Made by a program: the position numbers and the translations under genes. Shown here one piece after another: positions 51,244-61,419 of a stretch of 64,000 nt of DNA (its first letter is position 1; every line of letters starts with the position of its first letter). The stretch is from Endotrypanum monterogeii (lineage: Eukaryota > Euglenozoa > Kinetoplastea > Trypanosomatida > Trypanosomatidae), in contig CM007333.1 in the NCBI GenBank assembly GCA_000333855.2, positions 88,069 to 152,068 on the forward strand, given 5' to 3'. The notes beneath the pieces are model-generated. The model did not search any database and was not told the DNA's origin. It was given only the letters and a program-made list of their open reading frames with translations.

Positions 51244-52170
51244 ATGGCCTCTCGCGGTGCAGCTGTCTCTCGCGCGGCGCGATCTTCGTTTCCACCGGTT
51301 GCAATCACCGGTCGATGCTTTTTCTTGAAGCCCCGTGGACACGCGCCTTCCACGACGTCAACGCAACAAAAATCCTTGCCTACATTGCATGACATGGAGT
51401 GTGTAGAGCTGACATCATCGGAGTCTTGTATGGACAATCGACGCGGTGCAGTTCCTCTGAGTCTCGCTGGCAATAGCTACTATGCGCGGCGGTACAGCCC
51501 CCAGGGTGGCGCATCTCGTCGCTCCTTAGGAGGAACAGATCCCGAACTGCAGTTTCGCACTGGCGACCTGGTGCTGCGCCTCTGTTTCTCTGCAGTGCCA
51601 CGAGAGCTGGCTCACAAGCGCATCGTGGACGTGACGGGTTTGCAGACAAGTTTTCATAACGCCTCTGAGAATCGCACTCACGCTCTCGCCACGGTGGAGG
51701 AGGCGGTGCAAACGATGCACCTCCATGATGGGTATGAGGTGCCTGCAGTACAGCGTGGGGACGTGGATCTTGTACGATTAAAACCGGGGTGCGTGTATAT
51801 TTCCCCGCTCTCGCTGCCTTCACATTTCTCCGGTGCAGGTGAGACCCCTGTGGTGAGCCTAAGACACCTCTATGCTGCGCTTCGTCCGCTGCGTAACCCA
51901 GGTGTGCTCCTGGCCCAGACGCGGCGGTTATCGTTCCGGTCTGAAATGGAGGCTATGCAAACAGCGCAGGTGATGGCATCATGCGTTGCTCAACTAAGAG
52001 GGGGCGGGTCTTTGTCGATGGGCTGTGGGACTTCTTCTGGTGTTCACCGTTCTCCGGCGATACTGAGGCCGGTTGTGTCTGATGGCCACCTCGTTTCTAT
52101 GACGCTGTGTCCTCCTGCTGATCTTCACCCAAGCGGGAGGAGATCTCGTGCGGACACAAGACGTTGGTAA
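51244..52170 (+). CDS. Hypothetical protein, 308 residues
   Basis: I do not recognise this protein. The N-terminus MASRGAAVSRAARSS is Arg- and Ser-rich without acids for the first 50 residues, compatible with a mitochondrial presequence but not proof. The middle has strands and short helices (GDLVLRLCFSAVPRELAHKR, then VVSLRHLYAALRPLRNPG) and looks folded. The end is Gly/Ser/Arg-rich and low complexity. There is no membrane segment or known motif. GC-rich codon use like its neighbours supports a real gene. It starts at the first ATG of the frame and lies between the ASCC3 and CCDC124 genes on the same strand. Confidence 0.65.
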   Translation: MASRGAAVSRAARSSFPPVAITGRCFFLKPRGHAPSTTSTQQKSLPTLHDMECVELTSSESCMDNRRGAVPLSLAGNSYYARRYSPQGGASRRSLGGTDPELQFRTGDLVLRLCFSAVPRELAHKRIVDVTGLQTSFHNASENRTHALATVEEAVQTMHLHDGYEVPAVQRGDVDLVRLKPGCVYISPLSLPSHFSGAGETPVVSLRHLYAALRPLRNPGVLLAQTRRLSFRSEMEAMQTAQVMASCVAQLRGGGSLSMGCGTSSGVHRSPAILRPVVSDGHLVSMTLCPPADLHPSGRRSRADTRRW

Positions 52171-52691
52171 ATCTCTAACTTCAAAGCACTGGTGGACAGC
52201 AGCCGGGTGGCATTTTTTTTCCTGCGGCGCATTGTCACACCCTCTCAACGTATCAGATACGAGAGTGGGCCCAGTGAGGCCGGGTACGCCGCTGCGCTTC
52301 CCCTCTCCTTATACTTCTTCAACGACAACCTCATAACCCGTATGCCTTTATCCAGTGGTAGTATCACATGTGGGGGCTGTTGCCCTGTATTCCGTGGGGG
52401 GGGGGGAGGCAAAAAGAGGGGACAGAGGGTGTGTGTATGCTTCCTCCTCTTCGTCTGTGTGTGTGTGTGTGTGTCGGGGCCGTTGCGAATGTAGATGCAT
52501 GAGGTCCTTCCGTGTTCGCGAGCTCTTTTCTTTACAGACTGCTACATCCCTCGCTTTGCCTTCCACTGTTCTTGGCTGTTCTCCCTCTCCCTCTGTTCAC
52601 CTTGGATGGTTTTTCCCACGGGGGATCCTTCTATGGGGCTTCATGCCTCATTTGTCGGTGGGTACCTGTACATGAATACATGCATATGCAT

Positions 52692-52710
52692 TATATATAT
52701 ATATATATAT
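52692..52710. repeat. (TA)n microsatellite
   Basis: Nine to ten TA units about 280 bases before the CCDC124 start. Confidence 0.95.
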
Positions 52711-52939
52711 TAAAGTGAGAACCTAAAAGAGCTAGGTTAGGGGCGTTTGTGATTTTCAAAGGTATTCTCCTCCCCCACATACTTCACGAGCGGCTGCTGC
52801 CAATATCTTGTCTTTATTTAAGTTTCCGCAATTATCCTGGTATTGTTTCACTACTGGCTCTTCCTTCCCTCTTCCCTCCTCACATCTTCCCCTCCGGGTT
52901 TCCTGCGTTCAAAATCTTGGCATCTCACACACCCCTTCT

Positions 52940-52981
52940 CCATCATACCCCATTTTTTTTGTTTACCGGTGTCATATCCAG
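52940..52981 (+). promoter_or_regulatory. Probable spliced-leader acceptor of CCDC124/Lso2
   Basis: A run of eight T followed by GTTTACCGGTGTCATATCCAG has its AG at 52980-52981, 12 bases before the ATG at 52994. The site sets the start, since longer in-frame open sequence exists upstream. Confidence 0.6.
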
Positions 52982-52993
52982 ACGCGACGAGAA

Positions 52994-53842
52994 ATGCCGA
53001 GCGGCCCCAAAACAAACAAGTACACTAACCGCCACAGCGAGGAGGCGAGGTTGCGCGATGAGGAGCGCCGCCTCAATTCCCGTGTAGCCCGCGATGCGGC
53101 CAAGGAGGATGCACGATGGACTGAGACAGACCCGAGTATGCTCAAGAAGATGGAGAAGCAGCGTGAGATGGAGCAAAAGCAGATCGAGAGGGCCACCCGT
53201 GAAGCGCAGAAGAGGGAGCAGTTGCAGGAAGAGGAGCGGGAGATGAACACGAAGGTGCCGAAGAAAGTATCCCAGCGGCAAATTCAGAAGGACTTGGCGA
53301 AGATGCTGACAGACTACGACAAGCAGCGGAATGCCATTCGCCAAGGCCAGCATGGATCAGTGGCTGTGGCGAATATATCTGAGGAGGTGCCGTTACCGTC
53401 TGGCAACATTAATCGCGGACGCGATGTGGCTACGGGTCCCACTTCAGGCTACGAGAGCAACACAATCAAAGCCTCTGGCACCGTCTCTGATGTCCTGCAA
53501 GCCTTGGAGAGGGACGGCAACGTCACGGGTGCCTCTGAAATACCCGACGGTCGTCACATCGGCAAACGGGCCAAGGTGCTGTACAAGGCCTTCTGTGCCG
53601 AGCACCTTGAGCAGGTGAAGGAGGAGAAACCAGGTCTGCGTCGTACTCAGTACAATGATATCATTTGGGAGATGTGGCAGAAGAGTCCTGCCAACCCGTT
53701 TGTGATGCGCAGCGAAAAGATTGCGCATGAGCGGCTGGAGGCCGAACGGCGATGGTTAGACGGTGATTCAGATGGTGAGGACGAGGAGGAGGGGGGGGAT
53801 GCCGACAATGGGGAGGCAATGCACAGCAAAGTAGTTCGTTAA
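52994..53842 (+). CDS. CCDC124/Lso2 ribosome-associated factor
   Basis: A highly charged helical protein of 282 residues. CCDC124 and yeast Lso2 sit in the mRNA and A-site region of empty 80S ribosomes, protect idle ribosomes and help them restart after stress. The basic N-terminus MPSGPKTNKYTNRHSEEARL leads into a long helix of Arg, Lys, Glu and Gln at about 15-110. A disordered linker follows. The C-terminal block near residues 185-240 has LYKAFCAEHLEQVKEEKPGLR and IIWEMWQKSPANPFVMR, matching the pattern of the CCDC124 C-terminus (F--FE---L--LK-ENPNMRLSQ then W--SPDNPMNQ). An acidic tail of Asp and Glu ends the protein. The start is chosen by the splice acceptor 12 bases upstream. Confidence 0.82.
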   Translation: MPSGPKTNKYTNRHSEEARLRDEERRLNSRVARDAAKEDARWTETDPSMLKKMEKQREMEQKQIERATREAQKREQLQEEEREMNTKVPKKVSQRQIQKDLAKMLTDYDKQRNAIRQGQHGSVAVANISEEVPLPSGNINRGRDVATGPTSGYESNTIKASGTVSDVLQALERDGNVTGASEIPDGRHIGKRAKVLYKAFCAEHLEQVKEEKPGLRRTQYNDIIWEMWQKSPANPFVMRSEKIAHERLEAERRWLDGDSDGEDEEEGGDADNGEAMHSKVVR

Positions 53843-54655
53843 TTGAGACGAGTGCATAGCTTGAAGGGGAGGGGGGCATTAAAAAAAAAGGAAAGTGGCA
53901 GACCACCACCGAGGGAGGGGTGTGGGTTCATGCATCGATATCTGTCACGAAGACGGCAGGCATATTCTTCTCAAGTAACAACTGTACCCGTCTCACTTAT
54001 AGCAGCCCCCCGTCCCCGCCCCCCCCCCTCGCATGTTGTGGTGGTTTCCTTTGATTATTATTACAGCTCTTCCCTTGTATGCGGTTTGTTTGACTCTTAA
54101 TAGCAACATTGTCATCTATTTTGTCAGCTGTGCCGTCCACGCGAACAGCTTCGAAGTGTAATCCGCACGGCTCATGGCACGTACCCAAGGCTACGGCACC
54201 CCACACATGTCACCCCGCACTGGTGTAACGCAAAGGAAGAGTGGAACCGTTGACCAGAGGAGCAACCCCCAGCACACACATTACATGATTACCATCAGAT
54301 ATTTTGTCGTGTGCTTTTTCGATTCTCTCTGCGCAGTCGCTTCGGTCAGTGAGTACGAGGGGAGAACACCTTTCTTTTTCGTGGTTGTAGGCGAGGGAGG
54401 GGGAAGGGGGAGGGGGGCTTTAGGGGATTGGGTGCCAAGCGTTTTTTCCCTTCGCATTGTCACCTCTCCCCTGCCTCCCCTCGGCCTCTCTTGTGTGTGT
54501 GCTTGCACTCTCTCAACGAAATGGCCTCGGGCACGTTGTCACGCTGTCTCTCGGCTTTCGACCTCTTTCTTTTTCCCTTCTCCATTCTGCTTTGAGCTTC
54601 CGATATCTGCTTCTCAAGCTGCAGTAGACGCCCTGTGGGACTGGAGAGGGTGACT

Positions 54656-54682
54656 CCCCCCCCCCCCCCCCCACACACACAC
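54656..54682. repeat. Poly-C (17) joined to (CA)n
   Basis: Seventeen C followed by five CA units in the spacer after CCDC124. Confidence 0.93.
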
Positions 54683-55849
54683 GTGTGAAAAATATCCTCT
54701 ATAATCAACTTGTTTCAGCTGACGTATCTCGGAGGCCAGCTGGAGGGATTTCTTCACGTGCTCGCCGGGTAAAGCTGCTATATATACATATATATTCGCT
54801 TTCGTCAGGCGAAAGATAGAGGGGTGGCTATACTTGTTGTATTATTCTTCACACACCTTTTTTTTTGTGTGTGTGTCTGTTTAGGTGGAGAACACCGGGG
54901 AGAGGCAGTTTTCGAATGCTGATGGTCTTCTCGCAGGGGGGGGGGAGGGAGTTGACGACACACGTGTGCCACTTGATCTGCTTTGTGTTTTTCCTTGTGC
55001 GGTGTCACATAATGCTCGTGGTGTTCACCGGTAGTCTGCAGTACGTAGGCGAAAGACACCATACTCGTATACAGAACTGTTGCGCATAGTCGTTGCAACT
55101 GTGTACATAGTCTCCCGTGCTCCGGGCTGGGGGGACTGGTTCCTTTGCTTTCCTTCCCTCTCCCTGCTGACGGCCGGACTAAGCAGGACTGTATTGGTTG
55201 GGATGTCTTGGAGAGTGGTGTGCAGATATGCTGTGCGCGACCATGCATTCTCCGTTGCTTTCGTATTTGTGGGCGAAGCAAAGGTGTAACTGTGCAGTCT
55301 TCGTGCTGTCCGTTCGCACGCGCGACGTGCCCTAGTAACCGGAGATTTCAAAAAATGTCAAGGTCATTCTTCAGGTTGCTGCGCGAGTGCACCATTTGAT
55401 AGCATACTTACACCACTTGTTGTTCATGAAGTCATCTTTCACACACCCCTCTTTCTCCATTCGTTTCCCTGGACATGGCGACGCCTCCATTTTTTTCTTG
55501 TGGAGCGCGACTGATGTAGCCTTATTTCGTTCTTTTCCCCCTCTACTGCATACGGGAGAGTCTGGGAAAGTTATCCGGCATAGACATATCCATATACGAC
55601 CTCCTCCCCAATAGAAGCACAAGCAACGCATTTCTTCGTTGAAATTGATACCCAACATCTACCATTAACCGCACTTCTCCTCTTCCCCTCGAGTGAGGGC
55701 AGGCATTGTCGCGAAGGGTTAGCCCTCTTAGCTGCCTTGCAAGAAGGGTATCCCGGAGCTGTCTTTTTTCTTTTTCTTTTTTGGCATGGAATTTGACTTC
55801 CCTGTTGTGCCACACCGACCACACGGTACGCTTCCCCCCCTCCCCCCTC

Positions 55850-55869
55850 CACACACACACACACACACA
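55850..55869. repeat. (CA)n microsatellite
   Basis: About ten CA units preceded by C-rich pyrimidines, followed by a run of 12 A. It lies about 110 bases before the next start. Confidence 0.92.
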
Positions 55870-55977
55870 TTACAAAAAAAAAAAGAGGAATAAACGACGA
55901 GCAGAAGCGTCACCCACTACTTGTATTGTTGTAACGGGGAGGAAGGCAAACAATTGAATGTCACCACTACCGCCGCA

Positions 55978-58900
55978 ATGAACTTCGAGGACCCGTTTGC
56001 CGATGACCTCCGTGGATTTCGTAGTACTGTTGGTAAGCAACGGCGGGTGTCTCCGTCTTCTCGGTCACCGGCTCCCAACGCACCCGCTGGGGGTCCTCAG
56101 CGAAGCTCAGGCCACACCTTACCTGTGTTCCCGCCCAGTGTAAGTGCAGGGAGCCCTCTCGTGCAAGACTCTGCATCCTCTCCGTTTACTCCCCTCTCTG
56201 GCGGGGTAACGTCGTTATTAGGGCCCTCTCCGAATGTTGAGCCAGTAGCCGGGCGACGGGCTCGTCTTCAACCCAGTGCGTCTGGAGGCTCGTTCGGGCC
56301 TCCCTCGACGACTGGAGACTCCTCCGGTCCTGTTACTCAGATCGCCTCCCCCAGAGAGACCGAGGCACCGGTTGTTTCTGGTCTGTCATGGCTCGATGAT
56401 ACCGACGCGTCACAGGCCCCAGCGATGCCTGCAATAGTCAATCCAGGCCCACTAGAGACACCACCTCCCCTGCGTCCCACCGGACGGGGACTTGTCTCGT
56501 CATCGCTCCCCCCATCTTTTCCTACTTCTGAGGTGCCCCAAGAACAGCTGCCATTCTTTCTCAACTTTGCCTCTACAGGCATCGCTTCTGGTGCTGATCC
56601 CGTGCGCTCACTGCCTCCCATGAGGGCATCTGCACCAGCAGCCGCAGTATCCACCAGCACGGGCGGCGCTGTCAACAACCTCGGCAGCGTTGAGGAGCGC
56701 AGGAGAAAAGAGTTGAGCGATCTCTTCATCACCTTCGATGCGTTGGACATGGAGCAACAGCGGCTAGAGGAGCGTATCGACAGCTTTCAGGTGAAGGAAG
56801 AAACGGAGTTGTTGACGCTGGAGACGAATGCACTCCTGAAGGCGACCGAGCTCGAGGGAAAGGAGCAGGAGCTGACGTCAAAGCGTTTGGAGCTGATAGG
56901 CTACACGTCCGAAAGTCTCGACGCCATGACGAGTCGGTACGCGAAGGAAATGGAGGCGCAGGCTGCAGAGATGCGGGCCCTCGATGGGGCGTGTTTTGAA
57001 GAGCAGCTGCAACGAATAATAAACAAGAGGCGAGTCGTGGAGGAGGCAGTACACAAGCTGCGAGAGCAGGTCGCACTGGTGCTCGAGGCGGAGCCCTTCG
57101 GTGAGACGGGTGTTCGTCTTTCCCTTAATGGTATGGCTGCCCATTCAGTTGTGGCGACTCCAGGTAAGACAGATTTGTCTGATTCTACTGCTGTTGCTGT
57201 AGAGGCCTCGTCGGCCAAGTCGACCGCCGCACAGCTCGAGACTACTTTGCAGCAGGCAGTGGCTATACTACAAGGCTACTGCGACAAGCGCTTGCGCCAC
57301 ACACGCGACAACCTCGTTGGCTATGTGCACAACTCTACGCTTGACGTTGCGCACTCGGTCCGACGGGGGCGGGAGCAAATGTGGGTGCAGGATGCGGTGC
57401 AACACAAGCAACTGTTCAGTCGTCACATGATGGACATGATGCAGCGGTACATCGTCTTTTATAAAGAGCGGGCGCGCCGCAAGGAAGACAACATGGCAGC
57501 TTTGCATGCAGATGCGCGACGAGTGGCCACGGAGTTGCGCAGCCAGGCTGCAGAGCGACTCCAACAGTTGCTGAGAGATGTTACCGCCAAGATCTCTCTC
57601 TCCACGCAGCACCACACGGAGGCAGCCGAGAAAGCGTGCGCGCTTCTGCAGAAGAAGGCGAATGCGGTTGTTGAGGGGGACATGGCGATGGCGGACACCC
57701 AGCGCCGGGAGCTAGAGAGTCGCCTGCTGGCAGAGGCCGGTGCCTGCCGTCAGCGTCATCATGCGGAGGAGGAATCGCTAACAGAACAGCTGCAACGGCT
57801 GCGTCGCGTTGGTGAGGACGCGAACCGCACCACCTTTCAAGCGCTCGTCGATGCCGCTGGCGCCACGAGTAGAGGGCATGCGCAGCCTCTCAAGGAGGAG
57901 GTGCTGGCGTTGAAGTCGCGTCTGCTAGAACGCCTTCGCGGCGGTGAAGCAGCGCTCGCTTCCGCTTTCAGCCCCGATCGTCTGCACGCAGAGGAGCTTG
58001 CCCACGCTGTTCGCAGTGCTGTGGCACTGGAAACCACACGCCAAAATGATGCATCCTTCCTTCGCCAGCAGTGCGCAGATCTGCGGCGTAGTGTCACGTC
58101 CTCGTGCACGGAGATGGTGGAACGGCTACAGCAGGCCCGCTCTGTGCAGCATGCACATCAGGCCCGGGTGGACGCCTTGGTGAAGACATGGGAGGCGGCA
58201 CACCGTCAAAACCTCTTGGCGCCGTGTTCGCTTATTCTTCCTGTGTCCAGTAGTGAGTCTGGTGCCACGGATGCGGAGTTTGTTTCCGATACCTACGCTG
58301 CACCGCAACATGTTGTTTCCACTGCCTTGCTGGATGTGCTTCAGAACAAGCTGCGGGCTCGCGATGAGTTGCGGCGCACTCTGCTCGAGTCGCAGCGGAG
58401 GTGCACCGCCGCCTGTCTCGGCAGGTTGGAGAAGTTGCGTGACGCGCAGGTTGCACTCAAGAACAAGTACGCCGCTCTGTGGTCGACTGCGCAGAATCAA
58501 GGCGCCCAGCAGAATGTCACGCAGGAAATGGCGTGGGAAGTAGAAAAGGGGCTCATCACTGTGGCGGTTGAGCATCGAGTGGTGGAGCGCGATCGGCGCG
58601 CCACACAGCGGGAGTGTCGCCGCATCACGGCGATGATGTCTCGTCTGCGCCACGAGGTACCACCGCATTTGCTGAACGGGTCGCTTTCCCTCTCCTATCA
58701 AGGGCTGGCATCCGCAATGCTTGAGGCTGTGACACCCCATATGGCGTGCACACAAGTTCCGGGTGGGGTTGACATTGACGCAGCAAGGAACTCGTCTAGT
58801 ATCGGTAATTCCTTGACTGCTGCCACGTGCCCTTTAGCCAACGTGGCCACAGCACCGAGAAACAATTCCGTGGGGAAGTCCTTGCCGCATAGCTCGTTCT

Positions 58901-59721
58901 CGCCCTCACAGGTGCGGGGCGAGCTTGAAGGAAAGCGCGGTGAAGAGATGCTGGTGTCTGGCCAGAGGGTGTATCTGTCCCACGACAGCGCTGAGGCTAG
59001 TGGTACTTCAAACACACAGCCGTGGTCCTCGGCGCTTTTGCGAGCAGAGCAACGAGCTCTACATGCGGGTGCGGATGAGAGCAGTGACGTGTTGCGTTCA
59101 ACTTCCGATCGACCACATGCGCGTCCACGTCCTGAGTCAGCACATATGGCAAAGGAGCATGGTGCGAAGAAGACGCGTACTCGTGAGGCCTTGACTCCTT
59201 ATCCAAGAGGGATCCCGCAGGTTCAAGCTACCGAAGAGAATCAACACCCCGCGGATACTCCCGTCGAGGTTGCTGGGGACGCTTGTCCCAGAAATGTGGA
59301 GCGCAGCAGCTCCGAATTTCACAGCGATACTGTAGATGAGAGTCGACGGAAAAAAACATCTGCTTTTCATGCCTCATTCTCGGCTTTATCGAATGTGCGG
59401 ACCGTGGGCTTGGACGCTACTGTCCCAGCGTGCAACTCGTCGACGGCGACATCACCAGCGGCTTTTCCAACCCTGCGGCAGCAGACTGTGAACGTTAATC
59501 ACGCTACACGTAACCCATCATGGTCACAGTCGCCGTGGTCCACGCCGGAGGAAGAGCGCATTGGTCATGTTAACGCTTCCGATTCTTCTGTGACGAATGG
59601 AGCCGGTGCTGATATGTACGTCACCTCCAACTTTACAGGGACTGGGAGTCTAGAGGAGTGGGGTGACTTCCTTGCCTTATTGTCCATCACCAATTCTACC
59701 ACCTCTTCTTTTATCTCCTAG
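55978..59721 (+). CDS. Large coiled-coil protein, possibly FBF1-like
   Basis: A protein of 1247 residues that I cannot assign firmly. It opens with MNFEDPFADDLRGF, then about 210 residues of Ser/Pro/Gly-rich disorder containing the short hydrophobic motif SGLSWLDDTD. Coiled coil dominates from about residue 235 (EERRRKELSDLFITFDALD) to about 920, with many Glu, Gln, Arg and Leu heptads. The last 300 residues are again disordered and Ser-rich. This layout (acidic DPF-type start, SWL motif, long C-terminal coil) resembles FBF1, a transition-fibre protein at the base of cilia, but I cannot show homology. Cytoskeletal scaffold is the safe reading. The start is the first in-frame ATG; open sequence upstream has none. 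A short upstream frame ends on this ATG. Confidence 0.75.
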   Translation: MNFEDPFADDLRGFRSTVGKQRRVSPSSRSPAPNAPAGGPQRSSGHTLPVFPPSVSAGSPLVQDSASSPFTPLSGGVTSLLGPSPNVEPVAGRRARLQPSASGGSFGPPSTTGDSSGPVTQIASPRETEAPVVSGLSWLDDTDASQAPAMPAIVNPGPLETPPPLRPTGRGLVSSSLPPSFPTSEVPQEQLPFFLNFASTGIASGADPVRSLPPMRASAPAAAVSTSTGGAVNNLGSVEERRRKELSDLFITFDALDMEQQRLEERIDSFQVKEETELLTLETNALLKATELEGKEQELTSKRLELIGYTSESLDAMTSRYAKEMEAQAAEMRALDGACFEEQLQRIINKRRVVEEAVHKLREQVALVLEAEPFGETGVRLSLNGMAAHSVVATPGKTDLSDSTAVAVEASSAKSTAAQLETTLQQAVAILQGYCDKRLRHTRDNLVGYVHNSTLDVAHSVRRGREQMWVQDAVQHKQLFSRHMMDMMQRYIVFYKERARRKEDNMAALHADARRVATELRSQAAERLQQLLRDVTAKISLSTQHHTEAAEKACALLQKKANAVVEGDMAMADTQRRELESRLLAEAGACRQRHHAEEESLTEQLQRLRRVGEDANRTTFQALVDAAGATSRGHAQPLKEEVLALKSRLLERLRGGEAALASAFSPDRLHAEELAHAVRSAVALETTRQNDASFLRQQCADLRRSVTSSCTEMVERLQQARSVQHAHQARVDALVKTWEAAHRQNLLAPCSLILPVSSSESGATDAEFVSDTYAAPQHVVSTALLDVLQNKLRARDELRRTLLESQRRCTAACLGRLEKLRDAQVALKNKYAALWSTAQNQGAQQNVTQEMAWEVEKGLITVAVEHRVVERDRRATQRECRRITAMMSRLRHEVPPHLLNGSLSLSYQGLASAMLEAVTPHMACTQVPGGVDIDAARNSSSIGNSLTAATCPLANVATAPRNNSVGKSLPHSSFSPSQVRGELEGKRGEEMLVSGQRVYLSHDSAEASGTSNTQPWSSALLRAEQRALHAGADESSDVLRSTSDRPHARPRPESAHMAKEHGAKKTRTREALTPYPRGIPQVQATEENQHPADTPVEVAGDACPRNVERSSSEFHSDTVDESRRKKTSAFHASFSALSNVRTVGLDATVPACNSSTATSPAAFPTLRQQTVNVNHATRNPSWSQSPWSTPEEERIGHVNASDSSVTNGAGADMYVTSNFTGTGSLEEWGDFLALLSITNSTTSSFIS

Positions 59722-60627
59722 GGCTATGTTGGGCGGTGGAATGGGACACACATCCACCCCAATACAGCTGCATGCACGTCACGAGAACATATCTGCGCCT
59801 GTGTGTGGTTATGTTTGCTTGGGGGTATATTGCATCTGCTTTCTGTTTTTTTTTTTCATTGTATTCTTCTTTCTTCCTCCAAACGGGGTGGGAAGGAGTG
59901 TGGAGCTCTCAGGAGACAACAGAAATCAGTCGAAGACGGTAAGGCGTGGCGATGCCCAGACAGCCGCGTGTCCTTCCCTCTATGAAGCCAACTACCGTGG
60001 GTACTCACCAAAGCATCGAGAGTTGTTATATATACATATATAACCGCTTTCTCTGGTGCGCGTGCGCTCTCCGTCTCCCACCCTTTGCTTTGTCAACGCA
60101 TAAGGCATCTGGACTTGCGCTTAGATGGTCTCTTTTAGTACCGCCACGGTGCTCCTCCTCCTCCTCCTCCGCGAGTCTTTTTTCCCCCTCCTTACGTGAA
60201 CGCAATGCTCTTTTTCCCTCCACCATCATATCACTTCTTTTCGTAGAGATCCACGCAGAAAGTTGATTTCTCCTTCAGCTATCTTCTTTCCGCTACACTT
60301 TTTTGGTTCACAGCTGTCGGATCTCCTCTTCCTCTTCACCACCGGAAACTGCCTACAGGGGGAAGGGGAGGAGGTGGTGGGTGAGGTCAGCCATCGACTC
60401 TGTGGGTCTGAGTAAGCTTCTGGACGCAAGTGCTGGTGCTGCAACTACCGTTTATTTGCGCGCGCAGCGGCTCCTAAGATCCCCAGCTCTCTGCGTTCTT
60501 CTTTGTACGTACACATTTGTTAACGGCTGGGGAGTACGAGTGTGCCACGGGGTTACCAAGCGGTGTTCGACCTAACCTCCCCCTCCTCCTCTCCCCTCCT
60601 CCTCTCCGCTCTACTCCCCCGTCTGAG
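59722..60627. other. Intergenic spacer
   Basis: No gene is seen. It has a T run near 59847-59858, a TA-rich patch at about 60027-60042, a CTC-rich stretch near 60152-60170 and a strong pyrimidine stretch at about 60575-60620 directly before the next ATG, which may include its acceptor. Confidence 0.45.
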
Positions 60628-61224
60628 ATGCAGGCACCAGCAATCACCAATACAAGCGCCAGCCCAGCTCCCGTTCTCAATAACAAGCCCACTGGTCGAA
60701 GCATTTCGTATGAAGAAATATACAGAGCCGCAAAGTGCAGTGCGCTCACAGACTTCTACCGCCAAAAGAACTATCTTGACTTGCGCCGGCGTATCACAGA
60801 AAGTGGTGATGACGTGCAGGTGATTCCCGTCTCCTCCGATGGTGACGCAACTGCACCGGCGCTGGTGAGGGTCAGCACCTCCCGTTTTTTAAAGGAGCAC
60901 AGCAGTGCGTCATGGAGTGTCTTCTTTTACCAGGCCGGGGTCTACGGGTTGACGGGCGTCAGCTCGATATTCACCGCGTTTGCCCTCTACGTTGGTATCT
61001 ACCAAAAACGGCTTGTTCTACCGGTTGTACCCATGGGGGCTGCAGCGACCTGGCGCCTATGGGGCGTGCTTGAGGATGTGTGGAACGAGCAGCGATATAT
61101 CGACAACGCTGCGAGGATGCGAGAGGAGCGGCAAGGCAACCCGATGAACACCGTCTTGAAGCGACGTCGCAAGGTAGACGCGAATGCAATCGAGGACTCA
61201 CCCGCCGCAGAACTGATGGAGTAG
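60628..61224 (+). CDS. Small membrane protein, function unknown
   Basis: A protein of 198 residues that I do not recognise. Residues 1-25 are Ala/Pro/Ser/Asn-rich. A conserved-looking soluble part follows with SYEEIYRAAKCSALTDFYR and LDLRRRI. A hydrophobic stretch at about residues 97-125 (FFYQAGVYGLTG, then IFTAFALYVGIY) is long enough for one membrane span, and a second at about 128-150 (LVLPVVPMGAAATWRLWG) may be another. The C-terminal 45 residues are basic with a KRRRK cluster. It could be an organelle membrane protein, perhaps mitochondrial, but nothing proves that. The ATG at 60628 is the first in frame, right after a pyrimidine-rich stretch. Confidence 0.68.
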   Translation: MQAPAITNTSASPAPVLNNKPTGRSISYEEIYRAAKCSALTDFYRQKNYLDLRRRITESGDDVQVIPVSSDGDATAPALVRVSTSRFLKEHSSASWSVFFYQAGVYGLTGVSSIFTAFALYVGIYQKRLVLPVVPMGAAATWRLWGVLEDVWNEQRYIDNAARMREERQGNPMNTVLKRRRKVDANAIEDSPAAELME

Positions 61225-61419
61225 ACAATTGCGAACCAAGTGAAACGTTTCTATGGAGGAATCATTGTTGGACTATGTGTTGCTCTCACGAGCTCTTTCC
61301 AGCTCGCTTCTTGATCCGTAAGGTAGCTGTGCGGGTTTGTCTTCGTCGGGCTAATGGGCTTTTTGCACGCCACACTCGTACAGATGCACGATTTCGCTAC
61401 ATTTTCTCTGCCTTGCTTG

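Larger units (their letters stand above)
52171..52993. other. Intergenic spacer before CCDC124/Lso2
   Basis: No gene is seen. It contains a G run at about 52396-52406, a (TG)n run at 52456-52474, a (TA)n run at 52692-52710 and the splice region of the next gene. Confidence 0.5.
53843..55977. other. Intergenic spacer of 2.1 kb
   Basis: No convincing gene is seen. It has an A9 run at about 53881-53889, a C17-(CA)n compound run at 54656-54682, a TA-rich patch near 54779-54796, a G run near 54936-54944 and the (CA)n-A12 run at 55850-55884. A short charged frame on the minus strand at 54460-54708 is against the block's direction and is not believed. Confidence 0.45.

Noticed and set aside
52808..52993. 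N-terminal extension of CCDC124 by 62 codons
   Set aside because: A splice acceptor lies 12 bases before the internal ATG, and the upstream residues are hydrophobic and pyrimidine-derived.
54174..54653. Plus-strand open frame of 159 codons after CCDC124
   Set aside because: Composition is repeat-derived (Gly/Arg and Phe/Val runs), with no splice acceptor or domain signs; it looks like spacer.
54460..54708. Short charged minus-strand frame with coil-like sequence
   Set aside because: It runs against the block, is only 82 codons, ends in repeat-derived residues and overlaps simple sequence.
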